A stretch of 64,000 bases of DNA from an uncultured Lachnospiraceae bacterium. Lineage in GTDB: Bacteria > Bacillota > Clostridia > Lachnospirales > Lachnospiraceae. Below the pieces are notes generated by a model that saw only the letters and a list, made by a program, of their open reading frames with translations, was not told where the DNA came from and did no database searches. Made by a program: the position numbers and the translations under genes. Each line of letters opens with the position of its first letter. Positions within the stretch are counted from its first letter, which is position 1. Location of the stretch: the NCBI GenBank assembly GCA_910589075.1, contig CAJUSK010000020.1, positions 22,276-86,275 on the forward strand. Reading direction: 5' to 3'. This document shows positions 27,306 through 35,972 of this stretch, one piece after another.

Positions 27306-28352
27306 ATGAGTTTTCCGGAAGAGAAACGTGAGAAAATCAAACGATATATACTGGAAAAGATTTTTCAGCACCGGTCCGATATAGCGAAGAAAACCGCCCA
27401 GGCATTTGGAATTTCGCTGAATACCGTATATCGGTATATCCGGGAACTGGAGCAGGATGGGATGATTGAGAAAGTGAATAACAGTTTCAGGCTGACCATG
27501 CAAAGAGAATTTTTCGCTTTAGACAGAGAGAAGAATGAACTGACAGAAGAAGATATGATTTATGACAGATGCATTGAGAAGTTTATGGATGGACTGCCGG
27601 ACAATGTAAGGCGCATCTGGCAGTATTCCTTTATGGAAATGATGAACAATGCCATCGAACATTCCGGTGCGGAGCATGTTTTTATAACCGTCCGGCGCAA
27701 TTACCTGATGACCCTGATTTTAATCAGCGACGACGGGATTGGTATATTCAGAAAAATCAGGGAATATTATCAGTATCCCTCCCTGGATGATGCGGTCAAT
27801 GAGTTGTTTAAGGGCAAATTGACTACGGACTCCAAGAATCACTCCGGCGAGGGGATTTTTTTCACCTCCCGGATTCTGGACAGATTTGCCGCCATTTCAG
27901 ATGGTAAAATATTTGCCCACGATAATTATTTCGAAAAATTGAAAAATATGGAAGAGGTAGAATCTCTGAAACGATGGAAGGATCATAAGGGAACAAGTAT
28001 CTATATGGGCTTGTCGAATTTCAGCAATAAAGCGTTAAAGGAGGTCTTTGATATGTTTTCAGATGAAGACGGAGGCTTTACAAAAACGAATATTCCTGTC
28101 AAAAATCTGTTTGCAGATTACCCCGTATCCCGTTCCCAGGCCCGGCGGCTGTGCAGTCGTTTTGAGACTTTTAAAGAGGTGGAACTGGATTTTAAAGAAG
28201 TGGATGAAATCGGTCAGGGGTTTGCCCATGAGATTTTCGTCGTATTCCAGAACCGGCATACAGATGTCAATTTGATTCCCCTGAATATGACGCCGGCCGT
28301 GGAAAAGATGATCCATCATGTACGGATGTCCGCCATAAAGAATGATGTATAA
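27306..28352 (+). CDS. HTH / GHKL ATPase / STAS-like (DUF4325) regulator
   Basis: 348 residues; preceded by AAGAGGAG. Residues ~1-60 are a winged-helix DNA-binding domain (IAKKTAQAFGISLNTVYRYI, RELEQDGMIEKV). Residues ~85-230 are a GHKL ATPase of the anti-sigma/histidine-kinase type: N box SFMEMMNNAIEHSG, G1 ISDDGIGI, G2 SGEGIFFTSRIL. No phospho-accepting histidine domain is present. Residues ~258-340 match DUF4325, a STAS-like domain (SRSQARRLCSRFETF, EVDEIGQGFAHEIF). This puts a kinase-like and an antagonist-like module in one DNA-binding chain. The gene stands alone between addA and a coiled-coil gene; targets unknown. Confidence 0.75.
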   Translation: MSFPEEKREKIKRYILEKIFQHRSDIAKKTAQAFGISLNTVYRYIRELEQDGMIEKVNNSFRLTMQREFFALDREKNELTEEDMIYDRCIEKFMDGLPDNVRRIWQYSFMEMMNNAIEHSGAEHVFITVRRNYLMTLILISDDGIGIFRKIREYYQYPSLDDAVNELFKGKLTTDSKNHSGEGIFFTSRILDRFAAISDGKIFAHDNYFEKLKNMEEVESLKRWKDHKGTSIYMGLSNFSNKALKEVFDMFSDEDGGFTKTNIPVKNLFADYPVSRSQARRLCSRFETFKEVELDFKEVDEIGQGFAHEIFVVFQNRHTDVNLIPLNMTPAVEKMIHHVRMSAIKNDV

Positions 28353-28563
28353 ATTTTTCGCCCTGTCAGTGGCAAAAAGCGTGGGCTGCCGGATTGCACC
28401 TGTGACCGGTTTACAGCATAAAAAGCCCCGTTTATGACATTTGACTTCAGAAAAAAATTCCATATCCGATATAAGAAATACAAGATGCTCTTAGTTTTTG
28501 CAGTAAAATAGCCGATATATACCAATATAGACTGGCACAGCGCGGACCGGAAAGGAGAACTGT

Positions 28564-29406
28564 ATGAAAATAGCGGAAAAAAACGGAATTTTTTCTATAT
28601 CATTTGGTGCTATGGAGAGCACAGAAAAACAGAACCGGGCAAAGGGAAACAAACTGTCCATTTTTGCAGGGGATTTGAAACAGGGCAGTCAGGAGACTGC
28701 GGTTGAAAGAAAGAGAAGAGAAGTCAGGGAAAAAGCCACAAAGGTTCTGATGGATAAATTCGAAGACGACCAGAAGTATGAACAGGATCTGGATGAAAGC
28801 CGTGCCAGGATTCAGGATTCCCAGGCCGTGCTGAAAGAGGCGAAAGAGAACGCTGAGAAAGCAGCGGAGCAGTTGGAAGGGATGGAAGCCGATTCGGAAG
28901 CCTATAAAAGCTGTGAAGGCTATATGAAAGAACAGCAGAGAATTATGCAGGAGGCAGAAGGTTCGATTATCGGTGAAAACGCCTATATCCGTGGCGCAAA
29001 GCAGGGAAAACTGCGTGAAAAGTACACCATGGCCCATGCTGTTGTGGCGGAAGAGAAAATACTGGCAGCCGGTTCCAAGGAGGTTATGGGAGTAGCCGTA
29101 CAGGAATCCATGGAACATATCAATGATCTGTATCAGGATAACATCGAAGAAGCGCAAAAGGAGAAAGAAGAAAAAGAGAAACAGGAAGAGCGGCTGGAAG
29201 CAATCAAAGAGAAGCAGAAAGAACTGGAGCAGCAGGTTGACGCAGCAAAGGCCGAGGCTGCAAAGGATCAGGAGAAGACTGCCGAAAAAGCCATCGAAAC
29301 GGTAACCGGCAACAGCGATATTGAAAAAGAACTCCGCAAAATACAGAAAGAAGGCGAACTTCTGGACGAAGAAATGAAAGGCCTGCTTGTGGATTCTCAG
29401 TTGTAA
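28564..29406 (+). CDS. Predicted coiled-coil cytosolic protein, unknown function
   Basis: 280 residues; ATG follows AAAGGAGAACTGT. No signal peptide or membrane segment. Most of the chain is charged helix: residues ~50-130 (KRREVREKATKVLMDKFEDD) and ~195-250 (rich in E, K and Q) should form coiled coils, with a less charged stretch near 140-185 (IIGENAYIRGAKQGKLREKY). I do not recognise a family. Monocistronic; the 210 bp upstream hold no obvious regulator beyond the ribosome site. Confidence 0.6.
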   Translation: MKIAEKNGIFSISFGAMESTEKQNRAKGNKLSIFAGDLKQGSQETAVERKRREVREKATKVLMDKFEDDQKYEQDLDESRARIQDSQAVLKEAKENAEKAAEQLEGMEADSEAYKSCEGYMKEQQRIMQEAEGSIIGENAYIRGAKQGKLREKYTMAHAVVAEEKILAAGSKEVMGVAVQESMEHINDLYQDNIEEAQKEKEEKEKQEERLEAIKEKQKELEQQVDAAKAEAAKDQEKTAEKAIETVTGNSDIEKELRKIQKEGELLDEEMKGLLVDSQL

Positions 29407-29428
29407 TTATAAATTTCATGATAACCAC

Positions 29429-29456
29429 TTGACAAACGGAAAAAAAACATATAGAA
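29429..29456 (+). promoter_or_regulatory. Promoter of the tRNA-Arg gene
   Basis: TTGACA (29429-29434) and TAGAAT (29451-29456) are separated by 16 bp and lie 35 bp upstream of the tRNA. Confidence 0.6.
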
Positions 29457-29490
29457 TATCACTGTTGCAGTTAATAAATGGCAGTGATAT

Positions 29491-29564
29491 GTGCGCTTAG
29501 CTCAGCTGGATAGAGCGTTTGGCTACGGACCAAAAGGTCGGGGGTTCGAATCCTCTAGCGCACG
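29491..29564 (+). tRNA. tRNA-Arg (anticodon ACG)
   Basis: GTGCGCT pairs with AGCGCAC to give a seven-base acceptor stem; D-arm GCTC/GAGC; anticodon arm TTTGG-CTACGGA-CCAAA with ACG in the loop; T-arm GGGGGTTCGAATCCTC. The 3' CCA is not encoded. A dedicated promoter and terminator flank the gene. Confidence 0.95.
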
Positions 29565-29567
29565 GCG

Positions 29568-29610
29568 AAAATAAGAGATACCACAGATTCGGGTGGTATC
29601 TCTTATTTTT
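29568..29610 (+). terminator. Terminator of tRNA-Arg
   Basis: AAAATAAGAGATACCAC (29568-29584) pairs with GTGGTATCTCTTATTTTT (29593-29610), giving a 17-bp stem ending in a T-run; it can act on both strands. Confidence 0.85.
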
Positions 29611-29623
29611 GCGCATATAAAAA

Positions 29624-29657
29624 ACAACAGAGAGTCACATAACATACTTTCTGTTGT
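29624..29657 (-). terminator. Terminator of the DUF2142 gene
   Basis: On the minus strand ACAACAGAAAGT and ACTCTCTGTTGT pair around a 10-nt loop and are followed by TTTTTTATA. The stem resembles the palindromes at 17672-17746, so this may be a diverged copy serving as a terminator. Confidence 0.65.
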
Positions 29658-29681
29658 TTTGAGTACAGTAAGTTCTTAAAG

Positions 29682-31121
29682 TTAAAATGCAATCCAGTCC
29701 CCATTCCACAGATTGGTTCCGGACAGATAGTGGGGAATGACCACTCCGCCCAGGGTCAATGCCAGTGCGCCGGCGAGAAATACCATCAGACCGCCGCACA
29801 CGATGAGACGACAGTGTTTTTTCAGCCATGTAAATGGCAGGCAGCGCTCTGCCAGCGCCGTCAGTTTATGAAATCCCAGTGCCGTATAGTACATAAACGG
29901 AATCAGCATGGGCATTATATAGCGCCCCTGGGGTTGATAATCGCTCACATATGAATAATAGATACACAGTCCCATGGGGATCAGAATGGACAGCAGCATG
30001 GGAATATGGAATAAAAGGGCATATATACTGTTTTTGGAAGCTGCTTTCTGCCCTGCCCGGGAAGCCGATGGTGTGACCGTGTTACACCATCGGGACGGAA
30101 GCAGGCAGAACAACCAGCCGAAACCGAAAATTCGGTAATACCAGATATACAGGAAGGGCAACGTGGGCAGTGTCATGGGACCGAACCTTGCCACAAAGCT
30201 GTTCCACAGATAGTAAAAGAAATCCATCTGGAACAACATATCTTTTAAGGGAACGCCGGAAGCGGCAAGGGTAACCCTGGTAGCCGGGTTGTATTCCGGC
30301 AGAGCCGTGCGCATGGCATGGGCTTTTCTGGCGGCCAGTCCCAGAAAATCGCCGTCGTGAATCCGGTAATTGCGCAGAAACCACCAGCCGATGCCGGCCA
30401 GTACCACGGCAGATATAAACACACCTTTCTTCAGCAAAGGCTGCCATTGGACGGAAAGTTTCCCCTTTCTGTTTTTCTTCAGATGAGAAAAGAAAAACAA
30501 CAGCATGGCGGTAACGATCAGGCCATAGGCATTATAATAGGAAAGAGCACAGAAAATAATGCCTGTGCACAACGTAACACAGTCTGTTTTTTTCCAGCCG
30601 GTTTTCCAGCCCGATACACAGGCACAGAGTATGATGGCGCCGGCAAGAGAGGCCATGGAATCCGTATTGACATAGGAATGAAGAAACAGATTCTGGGGCA
30701 GGAACATGACGAGCAGGCAGAACAGCCAGCCGCTGAGGGGGTTGTCAAACAGAAGGAGTGACAACTTTCTGACATAGACGGCCATGATGACGCCAAACAA
30801 TACATTTACCATACGCGCACAGAGCAGCAGCGCCTGGTTCCCGGTGGTGAACAGAGTCATCAGGCGCATAAACAGCCCCTGTATGATATAGGGAAGAATG
30901 GGCTGGAAGGCATAGGAACCGCCATAGCCTCCGATGGCTACCTCAAATTCTTCTCCGGTAGGCAGGGCGCCATGGTTACAGATAAACTGAGCTACTTTAT
31001 AACGGTTTACCTCATCCGGCGGATCGCCGAAAGGCTGCAGCAGGGCGAATGCCAGGATGGAGAAAAAAACAGCCGCATAAAATATTGTGTTGAGAGAAAA
31101 ACGGTGTCTGGGTGTATGCAT
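29682..31121 (-). CDS. DUF2142-type polytopic membrane protein (glycosyltransferase-like)
   Basis: 479 residues with ten or more hydrophobic segments. After the first segment comes GDPPDEVNRYKVAQFICNHG, the acidic DE loop typical of DUF2142 and of GT-C lipid-linked sugar transferases, where the acidic residues act at the outer face. Other loops (YVNTDSMASLAGAIIL; YSYVSDYQPQGRYIMPMLIP) match the family. It probably modifies a surface glycan or lipid, but no substrate is indicated. Monocistronic on the minus strand between tRNA-Arg and carD. Confidence 0.75.
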   Translation of the reverse strand: MHTPRHRFSLNTIFYAAVFFSILAFALLQPFGDPPDEVNRYKVAQFICNHGALPTGEEFEVAIGGYGGSYAFQPILPYIIQGLFMRLMTLFTTGNQALLLCARMVNVLFGVIMAVYVRKLSLLLFDNPLSGWLFCLLVMFLPQNLFLHSYVNTDSMASLAGAIILCACVSGWKTGWKKTDCVTLCTGIIFCALSYYNAYGLIVTAMLLFFFSHLKKNRKGKLSVQWQPLLKKGVFISAVVLAGIGWWFLRNYRIHDGDFLGLAARKAHAMRTALPEYNPATRVTLAASGVPLKDMLFQMDFFYYLWNSFVARFGPMTLPTLPFLYIWYYRIFGFGWLFCLLPSRWCNTVTPSASRAGQKAASKNSIYALLFHIPMLLSILIPMGLCIYYSYVSDYQPQGRYIMPMLIPFMYYTALGFHKLTALAERCLPFTWLKKHCRLIVCGGLMVFLAGALALTLGGVVIPHYLSGTNLWNGDWIAF

Positions 31122-31196
31122 GTCTTAAAAATCCTTATTCTGTATATGGAATCACATCTATTATATCATACTATATCCGGTTTGGCGGTACAAAAA

Positions 31197-31222
31197 ATGC
31201 GTATCATCGTCCGGATACGCAT
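31197..31222 (-). terminator. Terminator of the CarD-like gene
   Basis: ATGCGTATC (31197-31205) pairs with GATACGCAT (31214-31222); on the minus strand the stem is followed by a run of six T's. Confidence 0.75.
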
Positions 31223-31243
31223 TGTCTGTCTTATCGTTTGTGA

Positions 31244-31786
31244 TTATCGGATGGCAGTGCTGACATCCAGGTCTTCCGAAATGTTTTTTGCACGGATGGC
31301 ATCGGAGATGAGCTGCCGCATTTCTGATTTTCCTTTTCCCAGGGCAAACGCCAGTTCAGAATACAGATTGTCCTCTGCCAGTTTAAAATATCGGTCATCC
31401 GTGGCAGTGCTTTTTTTGCCCTGCTCGGATCTCTGTTTTCTGCGCAGATACAGATTTTTGATAATACTGATCAACGCTGTGGGATTACAACTGTGGATTG
31501 CTTCTTTATAAGCCTGCTCACGGAGTTTGTCATTTGTAATCCATGCGGCTTCCACTTCCGGTATCGTCCGGATCACTTCCCATGCCTGCGCTTCATCCAG
31601 CGCTTTCCGCAGTGTTCCCGCCGCCGTATCCGTTGGCACATATAATTTGGCGTTTTTGTTTTCTATGGGGACAAGAAGATAGTACAGCCTGTTTTTATCT
31701 GTATTGGGCAGATCCAGGTGCTGGATGTTATCAATCCGGCAAACACCATTGTTTGCCTTCACTACATAGTCACCGATTTCATACAC
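31244..31786 (-). CDS. CarD-family transcriptional regulator
   Basis: 180 residues from GTG 31786. This start is chosen because AGGAGGG lies 6 bp upstream and the CarD/TRCF-interaction domain (YEIGDYVVKANNGVCRIDNI) begins at residue 2; the longer open frame has no ribosome site. The C-terminal part is helical (LISIIKNLYLRRKQRSEQGK, DDRYFKLAEDNLYSELAFAL), as in RNA-polymerase-binding CarD proteins that stabilise open promoter complexes. On the minus strand TTGATT and TACAAT (about 31893-31922) may be the promoter. Confidence 0.85.
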   Translation of the reverse strand: MYEIGDYVVKANNGVCRIDNIQHLDLPNTDKNRLYYLLVPIENKNAKLYVPTDTAAGTLRKALDEAQAWEVIRTIPEVEAAWITNDKLREQAYKEAIHSCNPTALISIIKNLYLRRKQRSEQGKKSTATDDRYFKLAEDNLYSELAFALGKGKSEMRQLISDAIRAKNISEDLDVSTAIR

Positions 31787-31870
31787 GACAATCCCTCCTT
31801 TTGCATGATATTGTGAAGTGTAACAGTACGCTATCCCGTCAGCTTTTGCCGATGGGGAGAATCTCATCAT

Positions 31871-32011
31871 TTCTCAAAAGATTCTGTTACCATTGTAACA
31901 TAAAAATTATACAAAAATCAAAGGGATTTTTCACAAAAATGCACAAGCAAGAAAGGGCAAAGTGACGAATACCCATACACATTATATAGGAAAGGAAATA
32001 TTGAGAAACAG
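31871..32011. other. Promoter region between carD-like gene and SASP terminator
   Basis: The palindrome TGTTAC-CATT-GTAACA at 31885-31900 overlaps the minus-strand -10 box (TACAAT) of the CarD gene and could be an operator. No gene is seen. The rest of the 333-bp gap up to 32203 holds the SASP terminator and about 165 bp without recognisable features. Confidence 0.4.
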
Positions 32012-32038
32012 AAAAAAAGCAGACCGCATAAAAGTCTG
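32012..32038 (-). terminator. Probable terminator of the SASP gene
   Basis: On the minus strand CAGAC, a nine-base loop and GTCTG form a stem followed by CTTTTTTTC. It lies 165 bp past the SASP stop, so the mRNA would have a long 3' tail. Confidence 0.5.
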
Positions 32039-32203
32039 TTTGCTTTCACACGGCCTGTCTTTTTCCTCCGCCCTCAAGTACTGCCTGAAAATCTGTCAGA
32101 TTTCACAAATTTTTCGGGCAGTTATACGGTTGTCGGAGTTTTGTTTCCATTCTTACGCTCAGAAAGTTTCCACCGGATCCTTTCTGCTGTGCTCAGAGGC
32201 AGT

Positions 32204-32407
32204 TTATTTCATCTGCTCTTCCTGACGCTTGATCATTCTACGCACCATTTCGCCGCCGATGCTGCCGGCTTCTTTGGAAGTCAGGTCACCATTGTAACCT
32301 TCCTTTAAGCTGATACCCAATTCAGATGCTACCTCAGTTTTAAAACGATCCAAAGCGGCCTTTGCTTCTGGCACTTCTGTTCGGTTACTTCTGTTTGAAC
32401 TTGCCAT
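32204..32407 (-). CDS. Alpha/beta-type small acid-soluble spore protein
   Basis: 67 residues; AGGTGAATGTAAC precedes ATG. Both family signatures are present: KTEVASELGISLKEGYNGD, where the GPR germination protease cuts at ...TEVA(S)E, and LTSKEAGSIGGEMVRRMIKR. These proteins coat spore DNA and protect it from UV and heat, and are degraded on germination. Upstream on the minus strand CATACTA (plus 32528-32534) fits the CATNNTA -10 element of sigma-G promoters, with a weak -35. This is the clearest sign that the organism forms endospores. Confidence 0.93.
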   Translation of the reverse strand: MASSNRSNRTEVPEAKAALDRFKTEVASELGISLKEGYNGDLTSKEAGSIGGEMVRRMIKRQEEQMK

Positions 32408-32527
32408 GTTACATTCACCTCCATAGTTTTCTTTCTGGTTTCATCTATTCTTCAAGATAAGTGTGGTTTTGTACTTATCCTGAAGAATTTGCTCCGTTCT
32501 AAGTACTTGCCGCGCTTATCTTGATGT

Positions 32528-32534
32528 TAGTATG
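32528..32534 (-). promoter_or_regulatory. Possible sigma-G -10 element for the SASP gene
   Basis: CATACTA on the minus strand matches the forespore sigma-G consensus CATNNTA. The -35 (expected GNATR 17-18 bp upstream) is only weakly matched. The leader would contain a stem formed by TTCAAGATAAGT and ACTTATCCTGAA (32450-32485). Confidence 0.35.
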
Positions 32535-32698
32535 AGCAAAACGAAATGAATTATAATGGTAACTTTTTCAAGAATTATTGCGCTTTTAAAAGTCGTATGC
32601 TATAATTCTAAAATGACTGTGAGTATGGGAGATTGTCCCATTTTAATGAATATCATAGGAATCAGGCAGAACGCGGCAAATATAAGGAGGAAGCTAAG

Positions 32699-33991
32699 AT
32701 GAGCTTACAGGTAGAAAAACTGGAAAATAATATGGCAAAACTGACCATTGAAGTTTCAGCAGAAGAATTGGAAAAGGCGATTCAGAAAGTTTATCAGAAA
32801 ACAAAAAATAAAATCAGTGTTCCCGGTTTCAGAAAGGGAAAGGTTCCGCGTCAGGTTGTGGAAAAAATGTATGGCAGGGAAGTGTTTTATGAAGATGCAG
32901 CCAATGAGCTGATTCCTGACGCATACGAAAAAGCCCTGGAAGAATGCGATGAGAATATTGTATCTTCCCCCAAAATTGGCGTAACGCAGCTTGAATCCGG
33001 AAAGCCCTTTATCTTTACTGCGGAAGTGGCTCTCAAGCCGGAAGTCAGACTGGGCAAATACAAAGGCGTGAAAGTGGACAAACAGGACACTGCGGTAACA
33101 GAAGAGGAAATCGGCAAAGAGCTGGATAAAGAGAGAGAGAGCAATGCAAGAACCATTGAGGTGGAAGGCAGAGCAATCGAAAAGGGCGATATTGCCACCA
33201 TCGACTTTGAAGGCTTTGTGGATGGAGAGGCATTTGAAGGCGGCAAAGGTGAGAACTACCCGCTGACAATCGGTTCCGGTGCCTTTATTCCCGGATTTGA
33301 AGAACAGTTAATTGGCAAAAATAAAGACGAAGAAGTGGAAGTGAATGTAACTTTCCCCGAAGACTACCATGCAGAAGAACTGAAAGGAAAAGCAGCGCTG
33401 TTTAAAGTTGTCATCCGGGAAGTTAAGACAAAAGAACTTCCTGCCCTGGACGATGAATTTGCATCCGAAGTTTCGGAATTTGACACACTTGCAGAATATA
33501 AGGAAGAAATTAAGCGCAAATTAACGGAAAAGAAAGAAAAAGAAGCAAAGAGCGCCAAAGAAGAAGCTGTCATTGACGCAATTATCGCGGATGCGGATAT
33601 GGAGATTCCTCAGGCGATGCTGGAGACACAGCAGAGACAGATTGTGGACGAATTTTCTCAGAGACTGCGTATGCAGGGACTTTCTCTGGAGCAGTATTTC
33701 CAGTTTACAGGTCTGGATGCACAGAAGATGCTGGAACAGGTAAAACCGCAGGCGGACAGACGGATTAGATCCAGGCTGGTGCTGGAAGCGATTGTGGCGG
33801 CAGAAAATATTACCGTGACAGATGAAGACTACGAGAAAGAAATCGCGAGAATGGCGGAAGTATATAATATGGAAACGGACAAGGTAAAAGAGACGCTGGG
33901 CGACAACGAAACAGCCAAAAAACAGCTGATGGATGATCTTGCCGTTACAAAAGCTGCCGAGTTTGTGGTCAGCAAAGCAAAAGAAGCATAA
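32699..33991 (+). CDS. tig: Trigger factor, ribosome-associated chaperone and prolyl isomerase
   Basis: 430 residues. Start at ATG 32699 because AAGGAGG lies 8 bp upstream; an in-frame codon at 32633 would add 22 unrelated residues. N-terminal ribosome-binding domain contains PGFRKGKVPRQVVEKMYG, the ribosome-docking signature. The FKBP-like PPIase domain is at ~150-245 (IATIDFEGFVDGEAFEGGKG, SGAFIPGFEEQLIG). The C-terminal helical arms follow. Binds nascent chains at the ribosome exit. First gene of the conserved tig-clpP-clpX-lon-ysxC series. Confidence 0.95.
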   Translation: MSLQVEKLENNMAKLTIEVSAEELEKAIQKVYQKTKNKISVPGFRKGKVPRQVVEKMYGREVFYEDAANELIPDAYEKALEECDENIVSSPKIGVTQLESGKPFIFTAEVALKPEVRLGKYKGVKVDKQDTAVTEEEIGKELDKERESNARTIEVEGRAIEKGDIATIDFEGFVDGEAFEGGKGENYPLTIGSGAFIPGFEEQLIGKNKDEEVEVNVTFPEDYHAEELKGKAALFKVVIREVKTKELPALDDEFASEVSEFDTLAEYKEEIKRKLTEKKEKEAKSAKEEAVIDAIIADADMEIPQAMLETQQRQIVDEFSQRLRMQGLSLEQYFQFTGLDAQKMLEQVKPQADRRIRSRLVLEAIVAAENITVTDEDYEKEIARMAEVYNMETDKVKETLGDNETAKKQLMDDLAVTKAAEFVVSKAKEA

Positions 33992-34047
33992 ACAGGTATA
34001 GTTTGCAGCAGCAGGGAATAAACTGAAACGGCGAGGAGGCATTTGAA

Positions 34048-34638
34048 ATGAGTTTGGTACCTTATGTCATCGAACAAACAAGCAGGGGCGAACGTTCCTA
34101 TGATATTTACTCAAGACTTTTAAAGGACAGAATCATATTTTTGGGAGAAGAAGTGAACGAAGTGACTGCGAGCCTGACCGTGGCACAGATGCTTTTCCTG
34201 GAAGCGGAAGATCCGGAGAAGGATATTCAACTGTATATCAACAGCCCTGGCGGCAGCGTAACGGCGGGACTGGCTATTTATGATACGATGCAGTACATCA
34301 AATGCGATGTGGCAACTATCTGTATCGGTATGGCGGCCAGCATGGGCGCATTTCTTCTGGCGGGCGGAACAAAGGGTAAGCGGAGCGCGCTGCCCAATGC
34401 GGAAATTATGATTCATCAGCCCCTTGGCGGTACAAAAGGACAGGCAACGGAAATTGAAATTGCTGCAAGGCATATTTTAAAAACCAGAGAAAAACTGAAC
34501 AGGATGTTGGCAGAGAACACAGGACAGCCGTATGAGGTGATCTGTGAGGATACGGAGAGGGATAACTGGAAGAGTGCGGAAGAAGCGCAGCAGTACGGCC
34601 TGATAGATAAGGTATTTACGTTCCGGCCGAAAGAATAG
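34048..34638 (+). CDS. clpP: ATP-dependent Clp protease proteolytic subunit
   Basis: 196 residues; GGCGAGGAGG precedes ATG. Start of the mature enzyme is near VPYVIEQTSRGERSYDIYSR. Catalytic serine is in GMAASMGAF (~98), histidine in MIHQPLGG (~123), aspartate in EDTERDNW (~172). Forms the tetradecameric barrel that degrades proteins unfolded by ClpX, encoded 20 bp downstream. Confidence 0.96.
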   Translation: MSLVPYVIEQTSRGERSYDIYSRLLKDRIIFLGEEVNEVTASLTVAQMLFLEAEDPEKDIQLYINSPGGSVTAGLAIYDTMQYIKCDVATICIGMAASMGAFLLAGGTKGKRSALPNAEIMIHQPLGGTKGQATEIEIAARHILKTREKLNRMLAENTGQPYEVICEDTERDNWKSAEEAQQYGLIDKVFTFRPKE

Positions 34639-34658
34639 TTAAGGAGACAGTAAAGTAA

Positions 34659-35912
34659 ATGACAAAGAATTCTGACGATAAAGTAAGGTGCTCTTTCTGC
34701 AATAAGACGCAGGAACAGGTCAGAAAGCTGATTGCCGGGCCGGCGGGCGTGTATATCTGTGACGAATGCATCGATATATGCGGCGAGATTATGGAGGAAG
34801 AGTATGAGGACGCTTCCGCCGAAGAGGAAATGGAAATCAATCTCTTAAAACCGGTGGAAATCAAAGAATTCCTGGACGATTACGTCATTGGACAGGAAGT
34901 GGCAAAAAAAGTGTTGGCGGTGTCGGTTTACAACCACTATAAGCGTGTACTGGCCCCCCGCGGACTGAATGAAGTGGAACTTCAGAAGAGCAATATCCTG
35001 ATGATCGGGCCTACCGGTTCCGGTAAGACCTATCTGGCGCAGACACTTGCCAGGATCATCAATGTACCCTTTGCCATTGCGGATGCCACTACGCTGACCG
35101 AAGCCGGATATGTGGGTGAGGATGTGGAAAATATCCTGCTCAAGCTCATCCAGGCTGCGGATTATGATGTGGAACGTGCCCAATACGGGATGATCTATAT
35201 AGATGAAATTGATAAAATTACGAAAAAAGGGGAAAATGTTTCTATTACCAGAGACGTTTCCGGTGAGGGCGTACAGCAGGCGCTTCTGAAAATTATAGAA
35301 GGCACTGTGGCCAGCGTACCGCCCCAGGGCGGCAGAAAGCACCCGCATCAGGAACTGATTCAGATTGACACTTCCAATATCCTGTTTATCTGTGGCGGTG
35401 CCTTCGACGGACTGGACAAGATTGTGGAAGAGCGGTTGAATCACAAGATCATCGGTTTCAATGCGAAAATGGGCAGCAGGACCACAAAGGAAATCGGTGA
35501 AATACTGGGAGAGGTAACACCGCAGGATTTGGTTAAGTTTGGCCTGATTCCTGAATTTGTAGGCAGAGTGCCTATCAATGTGTCTCTGGAAGGGCTGGAT
35601 GAGGACGCTCTGGTGCGTATTCTGAAAGAACCTAAAAACGCATTGGTGAAACAGTATCAGCGGTTGTTTTCGCTGGATAATGTGGAGCTGCGTTTTGAGG
35701 ACGATGCGATTGTGGAAATTGCCAAGAAAGCATTGGAAAGAAAAACCGGTGCGAGAGGATTGCGCTCCATTATGGAAAATGTGCTGATGGATGTGATGTA
35801 CCAGATTCCGTCCGACGATACGATACAGCTTTGCGTCGTTACAAAAGAAGTCATCGAAGGCAAAAGCGAACCATTGGTGGTGCATCGTGAGCCCACAAGA
35901 AAAGCGAAGTAA
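34659..35912 (+). CDS. clpX: Clp protease ATPase subunit ClpX
   Basis: 417 residues; AAGGAGACAG precedes ATG. N-terminal zinc-binding domain with paired cysteines (CSFCNKTQ ... CDECIDIC). Walker A GPTGSGKTYLAQ (~117-128), Walker B IYIDEIDKI, the GRVP pore-adjacent region and sensor segments are all present. Unfolds tagged substrates and feeds them to ClpP, whose gene is immediately upstream. A terminator follows. Confidence 0.96.
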   Translation: MTKNSDDKVRCSFCNKTQEQVRKLIAGPAGVYICDECIDICGEIMEEEYEDASAEEEMEINLLKPVEIKEFLDDYVIGQEVAKKVLAVSVYNHYKRVLAPRGLNEVELQKSNILMIGPTGSGKTYLAQTLARIINVPFAIADATTLTEAGYVGEDVENILLKLIQAADYDVERAQYGMIYIDEIDKITKKGENVSITRDVSGEGVQQALLKIIEGTVASVPPQGGRKHPHQELIQIDTSNILFICGGAFDGLDKIVEERLNHKIIGFNAKMGSRTTKEIGEILGEVTPQDLVKFGLIPEFVGRVPINVSLEGLDEDALVRILKEPKNALVKQYQRLFSLDNVELRFEDDAIVEIAKKALERKTGARGLRSIMENVLMDVMYQIPSDDTIQLCVVTKEVIEGKSEPLVVHREPTRKAK

Positions 35913-35927
35913 TACCAGAAGAGAAAG

Positions 35928-35954
35928 CGCCGCTAAGAATTAGCGGCGTTTTAT
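35928..35954 (+). terminator. Terminator between clpX and lon
   Basis: CGCCGCTAA and TTAGCGGCG pair perfectly around GAA and are followed by TTTTAT. It separates clpPX transcription from lon. Confidence 0.85.
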
Positions 35955-35972
35955 GTCTGAAAAGGAGTACGA

